The position numbers were made by a program, and so were the translations under genes. A stretch of 64,000 bases of DNA from Pseudoalteromonas rubra (GTDB lineage Bacteria > Pseudomonadota > Gammaproteobacteria > Enterobacterales > Alteromonadaceae), in assembly GCF_001482385.1 (NCBI RefSeq), contig NZ_CP013611.1:310001-374000 (forward strand), given 5' to 3'. Shown here one piece after another: positions 56,400-64,000 of the stretch; the stretch's first letter is position 1; each line of letters starts with the position of its first letter. Under the pieces are notes generated by a model. That model searched no databases. It was not told the origin of the DNA and saw nothing but the letters and a program-made list of their open reading frames with translations.

Positions 56400-57444
56400 T
56401 GTCGTCGTGATCGGTGGTGGTGTGGTTGGAGCGGCAGCTTTCCATCGCCTGGCTCAGCAAGGTTTGAAGGTTGCTTTGCTTGAAAAAGACAGACTATGTC
56501 AGGGAGCAACTAGTTACTCTGGTGGGATCGTACGCTGTTTTCATTCGGATCCGGTGCTAAGTGATATGGCGGTACAGGGTTATCACTATTATCGCCAGTT
56601 TGCAGAGTATACCGACAGTCACTGTTCGCTCACAGAAACCGGTTTTATTTATCTGGATAAACCAGAAAGAAATCAGGCGCTCAGGAGTGAAGTTGACCGG
56701 TTGTCTTCAGTTGTAGAAATGCACTGGTTAACTGATCAGGATGCGAAAAATCAATTTCCTTTTTTGAACATCTCATCCGGACAAGGTGTTGTTTATGAGC
56801 CTGGTGCCGGCTATATGGACACCTATGAAACAACAATCGCCTGGGCAAAAGCGGGTGAGAGAGCTGGGGGCGTTGTGATTGAGGGGTGTCAGGTTGAAAG
56901 GCTGTTAATGGCAAAAGACCAGTTTCAGGGCTTACAAACCAATATGGGACCTATCTATGCAGCCAAGGTTGTGGTGTGTGCGGGACCATTGTCCACTACT
57001 TTATTAGAACAAGCCGGCTTACAGACCTCAGTGTATGCTCAGGAAATTCAGGTAAACCGATTTAAAAGTGACGTTTTCCCGAAACAACACCCGGCTTACA
57101 TTGATGACGAATATAACCTGAATGGGCGTCCAGACAGAGAGGGCGCGGTCCTGGTCGGGTACCCGACATTTAACCGCCAACTGGACTTGCCTAAATCGCC
57201 TATTGCTGCAAACCACACTCAACTGATTTGCGAGCAGGCGGATAAGCGATTTAGCTGGGCTGAGGCCATGCAGAGTTTGGGAGGCTATCGGTGTTTAGAT
57301 TCCTATACCCAGAACGGGCATGGAGAAATCAAGTTTGTGAACGAAAACGAGAACATTGTTGTCGCAGCCGGATTCAGTGGTGGCGGATTTAAGCTTGCCC
57401 CGGCGATTGCGCAACGTGTAGACGAATTAATAAATCATAAGTAA
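56386..57444 (+). CDS. DAO-family FAD-dependent amine/amino-acid oxidase
   Basis: The 352-residue protein has an N-terminal dinucleotide fold VVVIGGGVVGAAAFHRL and the family segment GATSYSGGIVRCF, VVCAGPLSTTLLEQAG, and C-terminal VAAGFSGGGFKLAPAIAQRV. It belongs to the glycine/sarcosine/D-amino-acid oxidase group. It overlaps the N-hydroxylase gene by 14 bases. In actinobacterial hydrazine pathways a DAO-family partner cleaves the N6-(carboxyalkylamino)lysine-type hydrazine to release hydrazino acid plus a semialdehyde; that role is the natural hypothesis here. Without that context, a sarcosine-oxidase-like enzyme would be the default call. Confidence 0.85.
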   Translation: MNSFDVVVIGGGVVGAAAFHRLAQQGLKVALLEKDRLCQGATSYSGGIVRCFHSDPVLSDMAVQGYHYYRQFAEYTDSHCSLTETGFIYLDKPERNQALRSEVDRLSSVVEMHWLTDQDAKNQFPFLNISSGQGVVYEPGAGYMDTYETTIAWAKAGERAGGVVIEGCQVERLLMAKDQFQGLQTNMGPIYAAKVVVCAGPLSTTLLEQAGLQTSVYAQEIQVNRFKSDVFPKQHPAYIDDEYNLNGRPDREGAVLVGYPTFNRQLDLPKSPIAANHTQLICEQADKRFSWAEAMQSLGGYRCLDSYTQNGHGEIKFVNENENIVVAAGFSGGGFKLAPAIAQRVDELINHK

Positions 57445-57458
57445 CAAGGACTAAAGTG

Positions 57459-58382
57459 ATGAACAAAGTAATTGAAGGTGTATTGCCAGTCTGTTTAACT
57501 CCTTTCGATGCAGCATACGATATTGACGAAGAGGATTATCGCAAGCAAATTGATCACGTATACAACGCCGGCGCTAATGGGTTTGTGATTGGCCAGGTGT
57601 CTGAATTGCTCCGACTCAACACCTTTGAGCGTCATAGTTTAATTGAACTGGCTGTTGCGCAAAACGAAAATCGGGGAATTGTTATTGCCAGTACCGGTGC
57701 TGAGAGTACCAGGAACGCCATTGACTATTCTTTGCATGCCCAAGACGCCGGAGTAGACTGCCTGCTACTTATGCACCCCACTACGACTGCGCTGAGTGAA
57801 GAGCAAATGTATAACTATTATCAGGAGGTGATCACTCGCGTGTCGATCCCAGTGATGATCCACCATGCTAAAAGTTATGCGAAGATCCCATTATCGCAGG
57901 AAAATCAGGCCCGACTGGTAAACGAGTTTGGCCAGGATAAGGTATTGTTCAAGCCTGAATCGTCGCCTACGCCGCCCAAACTCAGCATCTTGCGAGATAT
58001 GTCAGAGGGTAAGGCGAAGATCTTTGAAGGTGATGGCGGCATGATGCTGCAAGACTGTTATCGACGAGGACTCGCGGGGACTATCCCGGCTGCTGACACC
58101 GTCGAAATTTTGGTTTGTCTGTGGAGTTTGCTCAAAGCAGATCGAGTTGATGATGCTCGAAATATTGCGCATGCACTGTCCTACCTGATGTGCCTGATGA
58201 TGAATAGTGTCGATTGCTATCAGACGATCGGTAAACATACCTTGAAACGCCTGGGTGTATTTAAAAGTGATCGTGTACGCCCGCCGCTGGATTATATTCC
58301 GGATCAGGAAACGCTGAGTGAAGTTGACAGAACTTTTGACTACATTTACTCCTTGATGGAGCAGGTAAAATGGCAAAAATAA
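57459..58382 (+). CDS. DapA/N-acetylneuraminate-lyase family aldolase
   Basis: I prefer ATG 57459 (AAGGA eight bases upstream) over GTG 57456, giving 307 residues. The TIM barrel has the family start GVLPVCLTPF, a QVSELLRLNTFERHSL loop where DapA has GTTGE, and the Schiff-base Lys165 in LFKPESS. The tyrosine that DapA uses as general acid is replaced (VMIHHAKSYA instead of Y-N-x-P), so it is not a standard dihydrodipicolinate synthase; it may make or cleave a keto acid aldol with a different acceptor. Its end overlaps the next aldolase gene by 13 bases, so the two enzymes are likely coupled. Confidence 0.8.
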   Translation: MNKVIEGVLPVCLTPFDAAYDIDEEDYRKQIDHVYNAGANGFVIGQVSELLRLNTFERHSLIELAVAQNENRGIVIASTGAESTRNAIDYSLHAQDAGVDCLLLMHPTTTALSEEQMYNYYQEVITRVSIPVMIHHAKSYAKIPLSQENQARLVNEFGQDKVLFKPESSPTPPKLSILRDMSEGKAKIFEGDGGMMLQDCYRRGLAGTIPAADTVEILVCLWSLLKADRVDDARNIAHALSYLMCLMMNSVDCYQTIGKHTLKRLGVFKSDRVRPPLDYIPDQETLSEVDRTFDYIYSLMEQVKWQK

Positions 58383-59395
58383 CCTTGCTAGATTGTACCC
58401 TCCGGGATGGGGGGTATCACAATAATTGGGACTTTTCTGACAAATTTGTTGAGCAATATTTGGCGGTGATGTCTGGTTGTGGTGTCGATATCGTAGAGTT
58501 AGGTTATCGCGATGCAAATCCCGATAACCGTCGTGGGCGGTTCGCTAACTGTTCGGACGAATTCTTAGCAGGCTTACCTTTGCCGGCAGGTTTGACTTAT
58601 GCCGTGATGTTAGATGCCAAGCAGGTCGTGTCGAGTACGCAAGCGCTCGATGAGTTCATGTGTCGCTGTATAAAGCCTGCAAGTGAGTCAGTGGTTGACT
58701 TAATGCGAGTGGCGATTAATTACAAAGAGGTCAGTAAAGTCAGTCCGTTGATCAGACGCCTGGCTGCGCAGGGCTACCGTGTAGCGCTCAATTTAATGCA
58801 AGTGACCAATGGCGTTTTAGCTGAACTATCACACAGCCTTCTGGAACTAGAAGAACTAGAGCTGGTCGAGTCAGTTTACTTTGCAGACTCGTTTGGTTGC
58901 ATGACTCCGCTGGATATTCCAAAAGTGGTCGCCAGTATCAGAAAAGGATGGCAAGGAGAAATCGGTTTTCATGGTCATGACAACAAGGGACTGGCTCTGC
59001 TTAACGCGCTTGAAGCCACAAATACAGGTATAACCTGGATAGATTCGACGGTAAATGGCATGGGGCGCGGCGCTGGTAATGTAACGACTGAGTCGTTGCT
59101 CAATGCTTTATATTATGAGCGATATAAAGCGCATCATGGGCATATGAACCAACTGATTGCATGTCACATAGAGCCACTTATGGAAAAGTACAAATGGGGC
59201 ACTAACCTGTTTTATTACATTGCGGCGGAGAAAAAAATTCATCCTATGTATATACAGGTGCTGATCGCGAATAAGCACCTGGACAGGATGGCTTTATTGG
59301 CTGTGCTCGACGAGTTAGCGCAGCACGATGCAAGCCGATTCCGGGCTGATGTTTTGGATATGTGTCTGGAAGCGAGTGTAGCTGAGCCTGCCTAA
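58370..59395 (+). CDS. HMGL-like (4-hydroxy-2-oxovalerate aldolase type) enzyme
   Basis: This 341-residue TIM-barrel metallo-enzyme of the DRE superfamily begins ITLLDCTLRDGGYHNNWDF, with Asp8 and the DGG triad, and binds divalent metal through GFHGHDNKG (His201 and His203). TVNGMGRGAGNVTTESLL is the C-terminal family signature. Relatives catalyse aldol cleavage or Claisen-type condensations of alpha-keto acids. The closest pattern is 4-hydroxy-2-oxovalerate aldolase, but no meta-cleavage pathway or acylating aldehyde dehydrogenase is adjacent. In the locus it probably builds or trims the carbon skeleton with the overlapping DapA-type enzyme. Confidence 0.85.
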   Translation: MAKITLLDCTLRDGGYHNNWDFSDKFVEQYLAVMSGCGVDIVELGYRDANPDNRRGRFANCSDEFLAGLPLPAGLTYAVMLDAKQVVSSTQALDEFMCRCIKPASESVVDLMRVAINYKEVSKVSPLIRRLAAQGYRVALNLMQVTNGVLAELSHSLLELEELELVESVYFADSFGCMTPLDIPKVVASIRKGWQGEIGFHGHDNKGLALLNALEATNTGITWIDSTVNGMGRGAGNVTTESLLNALYYERYKAHHGHMNQLIACHIEPLMEKYKWGTNLFYYIAAEKKIHPMYIQVLIANKHLDRMALLAVLDELAQHDASRFRADVLDMCLEASVAEPA

Positions 59396-59422
59396 GAGCA
59401 GGTGCGATATAAGGGTGAATGT

Positions 59423-60094
59423 GTGAACAGAGTAGAGGATTTTGATGTTGTCGTGTTTGATATGGACGGTGTCCTGATAGACTCGAATCGTAGCAAAGTG
59501 CAAGCAATGCAACGCACAATTGACGAGTTGCATACCGAGCTGAGCGCGGAGTTTATTGGCTACTTTGAATCCAATTTTGGCAAATCAAGACAGCAACACT
59601 TTGGTGTGTATCGGGACATGCTATCCGCTCTGCTTGCGGGTAATTTGTTTGCAAAGCTGGACCTTGGGTTTTCCACCTACAGCGAAGAGGCGTATTTGTC
59701 TGCACAGGTGATCCCCGGGGTCAGGCAATTGCTCGCAATGCTTGAAAGTAAGGGGGTCACACTTTATGTGGCGACTGGCTCACCTCAGGAAAAAGCATGT
59801 ACTGTACTTCAAGACAAAGGCCTGAGTCGATTCTTTAAGGCGATATATGGTGGACCCGTAGACAAAGTATCAAACCTTAGAAAAATACAGGGTGCCGAAA
59901 GTACCAAAAGGATCCTGTTCATAGGTGACTCAATTCAGGATATAAAAAGCAGTGAAGCATGTGACCTTAACTTTGCGCTGTTCGCCCCTTATTCATTACA
60001 CAGCAAGGCGTCTCTCATGGCATTAAAAACAGAACGTTGGGTAGCTGAATTGGACAGCTTTGACAGTTTGTTACCTGACGAAACGCATGTTTAA
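59423..60094 (+). CDS. HAD family hydrolase (phosphatase-like)
   Basis: Starting at GTG 59423 (AAGGG seven bases upstream) gives 223 residues; GTG 59402, seven bases after the previous stop, is the alternative. The haloacid dehalogenase motifs are intact: nucleophile in VFDMDGVLIDS (Asp13-x-Asp15), motif II YVATGSP, and motif IV LFIGDSIQDIKSSE. The cap lies between motif I and II, the usual type for phosphoglycolate phosphatase and beta-phosphoglucomutase. It probably dephosphorylates an intermediate of the locus. Confidence 0.85.
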   Translation: MNRVEDFDVVVFDMDGVLIDSNRSKVQAMQRTIDELHTELSAEFIGYFESNFGKSRQQHFGVYRDMLSALLAGNLFAKLDLGFSTYSEEAYLSAQVIPGVRQLLAMLESKGVTLYVATGSPQEKACTVLQDKGLSRFFKAIYGGPVDKVSNLRKIQGAESTKRILFIGDSIQDIKSSEACDLNFALFAPYSLHSKASLMALKTERWVAELDSFDSLLPDETHV

Positions 60095-60105
60095 GTGGGT
60101 AGGTT

Positions 60106-60969
60106 ATGATGAAAAAGGTAAAAACGGATATTGCTTTAGTCGGCCCACTTAGTGGTCCTCGTTCAGATTATGGTCGCATGTTGGCTCAAGTCGCAGACAA
60201 ACTTAAGCACAGCGAAGGTATTGAGTGCGAGTTATTTGACGATGAAGCTCAACCTGACGCTATTGCGGCTTGCACCAGTCAAATTATTGGCTGCGGTGCA
60301 CGTGTTGTCGTGGGTCACCTCAATAGTTTTTGTGCAATGCTGGCTGCGCCTGTCTACCTTGAAAAAGGGATACCTCTGCTTTTACCGGCAGCAACCAAAG
60401 CTGAACTGACGCACTTTAAAAACGTATTTCGTATTTGTCCTGATGAAGGAAAAATGTTGGATATGATGGTGGCTGTGTTGGAAAAAACGCCACGCCTTGC
60501 GGTCTTTTGCGATGGTAGTCGCTACGGTGCACATCTTTTGCATTTACTGCGATTGCGGTTAGGGCGGTCGTTTTCTTGTGTTGATAAAAGCAGACTGGTT
60601 GTAGATACCCAGATAGACACTGTTCTGGCACTGGGCGTGCACCGTAACCTGGCTGAATTAATCTTACACTTGGATTTGAATAACAGAAGTACCAATGTGA
60701 TTTGCTGTGATGATGCGGCAGTCGATGAATTTGAACACATGGTGGCGCAGACTCGTCAACGGGTTAGTGTGATCTATCCGGTTGGAGGGTTTGAGGAAAG
60801 TGTTGAGCGCGCCTTGAGACTTGCCGACCAGTGTATGATTGAAGCGCCACGTGAACCGATGTCGTACTTGCAGCGCCATCAGGGGTTTTGTGATCGGGAA
60901 TACACGATGAGTGAATTTACACTCCGGCACCTCGACTTGCCCAACGCAGTGGTAAATGAATTTTATTAA
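60106..60969 (+). CDS. Cytosolic type-1 periplasmic-binding-protein-like domain protein
   Basis: The 287-residue protein has no signal peptide (it starts MKKVKTDIALVGPLSGPRSD) but shows the fold of Leu/Ile/Val-binding proteins: VGPLSGPRSDYGRML, DDEAQPDAIAACTSQIIGCG, VVVGHLNSFCAMLAAPVYLE, LLLPAATKAELTHFKNVFRI. It is shorter than typical binding proteins (about 350). A cytosolic copy in a biosynthetic operon suggests a ligand-responsive or chaperone-like role, by analogy with AmiC-type cytosolic binders. Start at 60106 or 60109. Function unknown. Confidence 0.65.
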   Translation: MMKKVKTDIALVGPLSGPRSDYGRMLAQVADKLKHSEGIECELFDDEAQPDAIAACTSQIIGCGARVVVGHLNSFCAMLAAPVYLEKGIPLLLPAATKAELTHFKNVFRICPDEGKMLDMMVAVLEKTPRLAVFCDGSRYGAHLLHLLRLRLGRSFSCVDKSRLVVDTQIDTVLALGVHRNLAELILHLDLNNRSTNVICCDDAAVDEFEHMVAQTRQRVSVIYPVGGFEESVERALRLADQCMIEAPREPMSYLQRHQGFCDREYTMSEFTLRHLDLPNAVVNEFY

Positions 60970-61140
60970 TATATTACTACCATGTGGCTTGTTTGCAGCT
61001 GTTTGGTTGGATGTTGGTGTCTTTTATGTTACAAACCAAATGGTTCTCATTTAATGTAGAACTTAAAGGAAAAGCTAATGTGCTTTGCATTGCGTGAAGG
61101 TGCAAAGACAGTTTAATTTCATTTTGCTAGGAAAGATCAA

Positions 61141-61908
61141 ATGAGTTTTGAAAATAAAAAGGTTGTGATTACGGGCGCAAGTCCGGACTTTGGGCAAACT
61201 CTGTCTATATTGTTTGCTCAAATGGGCGCAGAGTTATTTTTATCAGCCAGAACGCTAGAGAAGGTTGATGCGACGGCTAAGTTAGTCAAGGAAGTGGTTC
61301 CTGATGCCAAGATATCCACATTTCAGGTGGATGTATCTAAGCCCGCTGATATTGAAAAGTTTGCCCATGGTGTTCAGGAAGTGTCAGGTGAAGTGGATAT
61401 CCTGATTAATAACGCGTCTTACTGGCTCGATGGCCATCTGGCACAGGCTGATGATACAGGCATTGTCGAGACTATCAATTCAACGGCGACAGGTAGCATC
61501 TTAATGACTAAACACTTCCTGCCTTTATTGAAAAACTCGAAAACTCCGGACATTGTGTTTGTCAACAGTACAGCTAGCCTGGAAAACAACACACATTCGA
61601 CAGTCAATGAAGCCTTCAGTGCGGCCAAATCTGCCCAGTCTACCTTTGCGGATAGGTTACGTCATCGCATGAAAGGACAAGGCGTGCGCGTTATTTCTGT
61701 TTATCCACCAAATTTCGATAATCCTTCGCCGTTAGATGACGAGCAGTGGAATGAGCGTAGATCGCACACAGAATTGAAGTACCTGACCGCACGCAACGTA
61801 TTTGAGTGTATTAAATTTGCCCTATCTCAGGATCGGGTGTGCTCAATTGATAAGATTATATTAAGCAACAACAACGCGTCTGCGACGGAAGTGATTGACG
61901 AAGCGTAA
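61141..61908 (+). CDS. SDR-family protein 1, catalytic Tyr replaced by Phe
   Basis: This 255-residue Rossmann protein has VVITGASPDFGQTL as cofactor motif, where the usual T-G-x3-G-x-G has Asp at the middle glycine, and INNASYWLDG for the NNAG motif. At the active site the Y-x3-K pair reads F-SAAK (Phe159 from TTC, Lys163). A Tyr-to-Phe change removes the acid used by classical SDRs, so it is probably an inactive partner or performs other chemistry. The gene is 170 bases after the binding-protein gene and followed by a paralogue with intact Tyr. AGGAAAG precedes the ATG. Confidence 0.85.
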   Translation: MSFENKKVVITGASPDFGQTLSILFAQMGAELFLSARTLEKVDATAKLVKEVVPDAKISTFQVDVSKPADIEKFAHGVQEVSGEVDILINNASYWLDGHLAQADDTGIVETINSTATGSILMTKHFLPLLKNSKTPDIVFVNSTASLENNTHSTVNEAFSAAKSAQSTFADRLRHRMKGQGVRVISVYPPNFDNPSPLDDEQWNERRSHTELKYLTARNVFECIKFALSQDRVCSIDKIILSNNNASATEVIDEA

Positions 61909-62179
61909 TCACTTTGACCAGGCAAGGCATACTTAGTGCTTTGCCTGATCATTTAACTAATCAGTCGACAAGGACTGCGTTTCAAATGAGCCAGATAATG
62001 ACGGCGAGTCGTTGTAAATGGCTCATTACTACTGACTAAAGAAAAATATCCCTTTAGGTACAGGTCATTCAGAAATGGACAGAGTGATGTATGCGGCGCG
62101 CGTACAGGTAATGCTGTGTTCGACTAAAAGCATGTCTGGTGCTTTTTTGGTGCCAGAATACAAACTTGGAATATGGGAA

Positions 62180-62920
62180 ATGACTTCACAATTCAAAGAC
62201 AAGCGAGTACTCATTACGGGAGCCAGTCCGGATTTTGGTAGAATTCTTGCGATCCGTTTTGCTCAGCAGGGCGCTGAGGTATTTTTGGTTGCCAGAACGA
62301 TGGAAAAGGCTCAGCTAACAGCTGCTATGGTTCACAATTTTGTTCCTGAAGCCAGGCTACATTGCTATGGCGCAGATATGTGCTTTGCCGACCAAATCAC
62401 GTTACTCAAATCTCAACTGGAGAAAGACACCGACCATATAGATATTTTAATCAATAATGCAGGGTATTGGTTGCAAGGGTCGTTTTTGTCTGCCAAAGAT
62501 GAAGATATCGTACAGGCAATAAGCTCGACACTCACAGGCTCCTCGTTAATGACGAAAAGCCTGTTGCCATTGCTGGCGCGTTCTCACTGCCCGGACATTG
62601 TGAATATCTCCTCTGTGAGTGCGCTACCTACAACTTCAGAGCCGGCACATGAAGCCTATTCAGCGGCGAAAAAAGCAATGGCCACCTTTGCTTCACGGAT
62701 CCGTGACCGGATGGCTGGAAGTGGATTGAGAGTGATGACCATCTATCCGCCTAAATTTATTAATCATAGGCCCACCGAACAGGGGGAATGGCAAGAGCAC
62801 GCACAGGCAACTGAACAGCGCTATGTGACAGATAAAGATGTGTATCAGGCCATTAATTTTGCACTGTTACAGGATCGGGTTTGTTGTTTGAGCGATATCT
62901 ATATGAGTAATAACGCGTAA
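62180..62920 (+). CDS. SDR-family oxidoreductase 2
   Basis: I start at ATG 62180 because the fold begins there (QFKDKRVLITGASPDFGRIL); the open frame carries 35 more upstream residues of no homology. The 246-residue product is clearly related to SDR 1 (same GASPDFG motif, similar length) but keeps the catalytic YSAAK (Tyr160, Lys164) and INNAGYWLQG. It should be the active member, reducing or oxidising a carbonyl/hydroxyl in the pathway, possibly as heterotetramer with SDR 1. The cupin/MetRS gene starts 22 bases later. Confidence 0.87.
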   Translation: MTSQFKDKRVLITGASPDFGRILAIRFAQQGAEVFLVARTMEKAQLTAAMVHNFVPEARLHCYGADMCFADQITLLKSQLEKDTDHIDILINNAGYWLQGSFLSAKDEDIVQAISSTLTGSSLMTKSLLPLLARSHCPDIVNISSVSALPTTSEPAHEAYSAAKKAMATFASRIRDRMAGSGLRVMTIYPPKFINHRPTEQGEWQEHAQATEQRYVTDKDVYQAINFALLQDRVCCLSDIYMSNNA

Positions 62921-62942
62921 ATACGAGAGTGGGGGCGTTAAA

Positions 62943-64000
62943 ATGCAGGTCAAGGAATTAAGTAAATCAGAGTTAGAGAAGTTCTACAATGTATATTATC
63001 TAGGGCTTGATGAAGGCCTTGGAAAACCACTGGACACAGCACAGGGGATGGTGGGAATAGTCTCTGCGGGGACAAGTTCAACACCACATGCGCATCACGA
63101 AACCGAGTTTTTCATAATATTAACCGGCCAGGGGGTGTTTGATCATGGCAACGGTCAATGTGAAGCGATTGAAGCAGGGACTTTAATACTGTCAGAGTCT
63201 TTCCGTCGCCACAGTATCATCAACACCGGTAGTGAAGACCTGTTTTTTGTGAGCATTTGGTGGCGAGAAGCAGAGCTTGAACGCCAGGCTTTAGCTGGTC
63301 AGGCGATACCTGTGTTACCACGTAAAGCGATGTTAATCGCGACCCCACCTACGCCCAACGGCAACTTACATTTAGGTCATTTGTCTGGTCCCTATTTAGC
63401 GGCGGATGTGATGAAACGGTACTTGGTGTCTAAGGGAGTAGAGGTTAACTATGCAACTGGTTTAGACCGCAACCAGAGTTATGTTCCACTTAAGGCACAG
63501 CAACACGGACAAACCGCGGAACAAACTCTGACGCATTTTAGCGAAAGTATTAAGCAAACTTATCAGCTGGCGGGGATTGATTTAGATTTGATTATCTCGC
63601 CTGATGAAGCAGCTGACTATGATGCATATATTCAGGCTTTCTTCACTCAGTTGCACAGTAAAGGTGTGCTAATTGAGAAGGAAGAAGATGCTTATTTCTG
63701 TGATCAAACAGGGGAGTACTTGTTTGAGGCGTATATTAAAGGAACTTGCCCTCACTGTGGTGCCGGATCTGATGGGAGCGCCTGTGAACAGTGTGGACTG
63801 CCTAATCAATGTGTGGATCTGATAGCACCGCAATCCAAGTTTGGGAGTGAGAAGCTCTTGAAAAAGCGCATCAAGCGACTCTATCTGCCTGTACATAAGT
63901 ACATGGCTCAATTGAAGGCATTTTGGCAAAATACAGGTATGAAAGCGCATCTGATGCAGTTATGTCATGCATTGGAAGCCCATGATGATCTGGAAATCGC
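62943..64000 (+). CDS. Cupin-methionyl-tRNA-synthetase-like fusion, probable hydrazine synthetase (3' end cut)
   Basis: The frame is open from ATG 62943 (GTGGGGG upstream) to the window edge, 352 residues read. The N-terminal cupin (about 20-115) has a full metal site: His49-x-His51, Glu55 (TPHAHHETEFF) and His90 (FRRHSIIN). From about residue 126 a class I aminoacyl-tRNA-synthetase catalytic domain of the MetRS type follows: ATPPTPNGNLHLGHLSGPYL (HLGH at 143-146 equals HIGH), LKAQQHGQTAEQTL and the zinc knuckle CPHCG-x6-CEQCG. The cupin/MetRS architecture is known from hydrazine synthetases (Spb40, Tri28, PyrN), which join N6-hydroxylysine to an amino acid and rearrange the ester to an N-N bond. 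KMSKS and the C-terminus lie beyond the edge. Confidence 0.88.
   Translation, partial: MQVKELSKSELEKFYNVYYLGLDEGLGKPLDTAQGMVGIVSAGTSSTPHAHHETEFFIILTGQGVFDHGNGQCEAIEAGTLILSESFRRHSIINTGSEDLFFVSIWWREAELERQALAGQAIPVLPRKAMLIATPPTPNGNLHLGHLSGPYLAADVMKRYLVSKGVEVNYATGLDRNQSYVPLKAQQHGQTAEQTLTHFSESIKQTYQLAGIDLDLIISPDEAADYDAYIQAFFTQLHSKGVLIEKEEDAYFCDQTGEYLFEAYIKGTCPHCGAGSDGSACEQCGLPNQCVDLIAPQSKFGSEKLLKKRIKRLYLPVHKYMAQLKAFWQNTGMKAHLMQLCHALEAHDDLEI

Noticed and set aside
55059..64000. C-nucleoside (pyrazomycin/formycin-like) assignment for the product
   Set aside because: The N-N enzymes match, but no C-glycoside synthase or purine/pyrazole tailoring genes are visible, so naming a product class would go beyond the sequence.

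Overview
The window looks like chromosome of a marine gammaproteobacterium of the order Alteromonadales, most likely Pseudoalteromonas or a close relative. This rests on gene content and not on a database search: cmoA-cmoB, a NagR-type N-acetylglucosamine regulon with nagK, nagA, nagX and nagB, an Entner-Doudoroff block (glk, LacI-type regulator, edd, eda, gapA), a DUF3334 protein, secreted peptidases, and short lysine-rich peptides with Gly-Gly leaders. The only stable RNA gene seen is one tRNA-Pro(GGG). There is no rRNA, CRISPR array, integrase or intact transposase.

Layout. 1-2152 (minus): 5-oxoproline utilisation (DUF969 permease fragment, pxpC, pxpB). 2353-6710: secreted leucyl aminopeptidase, exported MsrA-thioredoxin-MsrB fusion, a Gly-Gly peptide and an orphan betaine-type binding protein. 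6773-14008: two LacI regulators around glk, then edd-eda-gapA, with three copies of the operator TGACACCGGTGTCA. 14212-25412: YfcC-type permease, secreted subtilase, TonB-dependent receptor, EamA transporter, adk, cmoB, cmoA, DUF3334. 25450-31595: a large hybrid histidine kinase divergent from a receiver-kinase protein, then a 2-oxoglutarate/Fe(II) oxygenase. 31985-36377: GlcNAc catabolism with two NagR boxes. 36484-40129: nudC, metC, sbcB.

From about 40.1 kb the DNA becomes accessory: long gene-poor gaps, two more Gly-Gly precursor-like peptides, a protein resembling the pore-forming helical domain of Cry delta-endotoxins, an alpha/beta hydrolase, the tRNA, an orphan ParB-like protein and a possible dioxygenase. 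From about 49.6 kb to the right edge there is a specialised-metabolite locus. A minus-strand unit (methyltransferase, drug/metabolite exporter, 4-TM protein) diverges from a PLP decarboxylase. Then come two RhaM-like proteins, a lysine/ornithine N-hydroxylase, a DAO-family flavoenzyme, two aldolases of different folds, a HAD phosphatase, a cytosolic periplasmic-binding-like protein, two SDRs and, running off the edge, a cupin fused to a methionyl-tRNA-synthetase-like domain.

The most important observation is that N-hydroxylase + DAO-type oxidase + cupin/MetRS fusion is the known enzyme set for N-N bond (hydrazine) formation in actinobacterial s56-p1, triacsin and pyrazomycin/formycin pathways. 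Here it appears in a marine gammaproteobacterium with an unfamiliar set of carbon-chain enzymes, so the locus probably makes a hydrazine-derived or other N-N containing metabolite that I cannot name.
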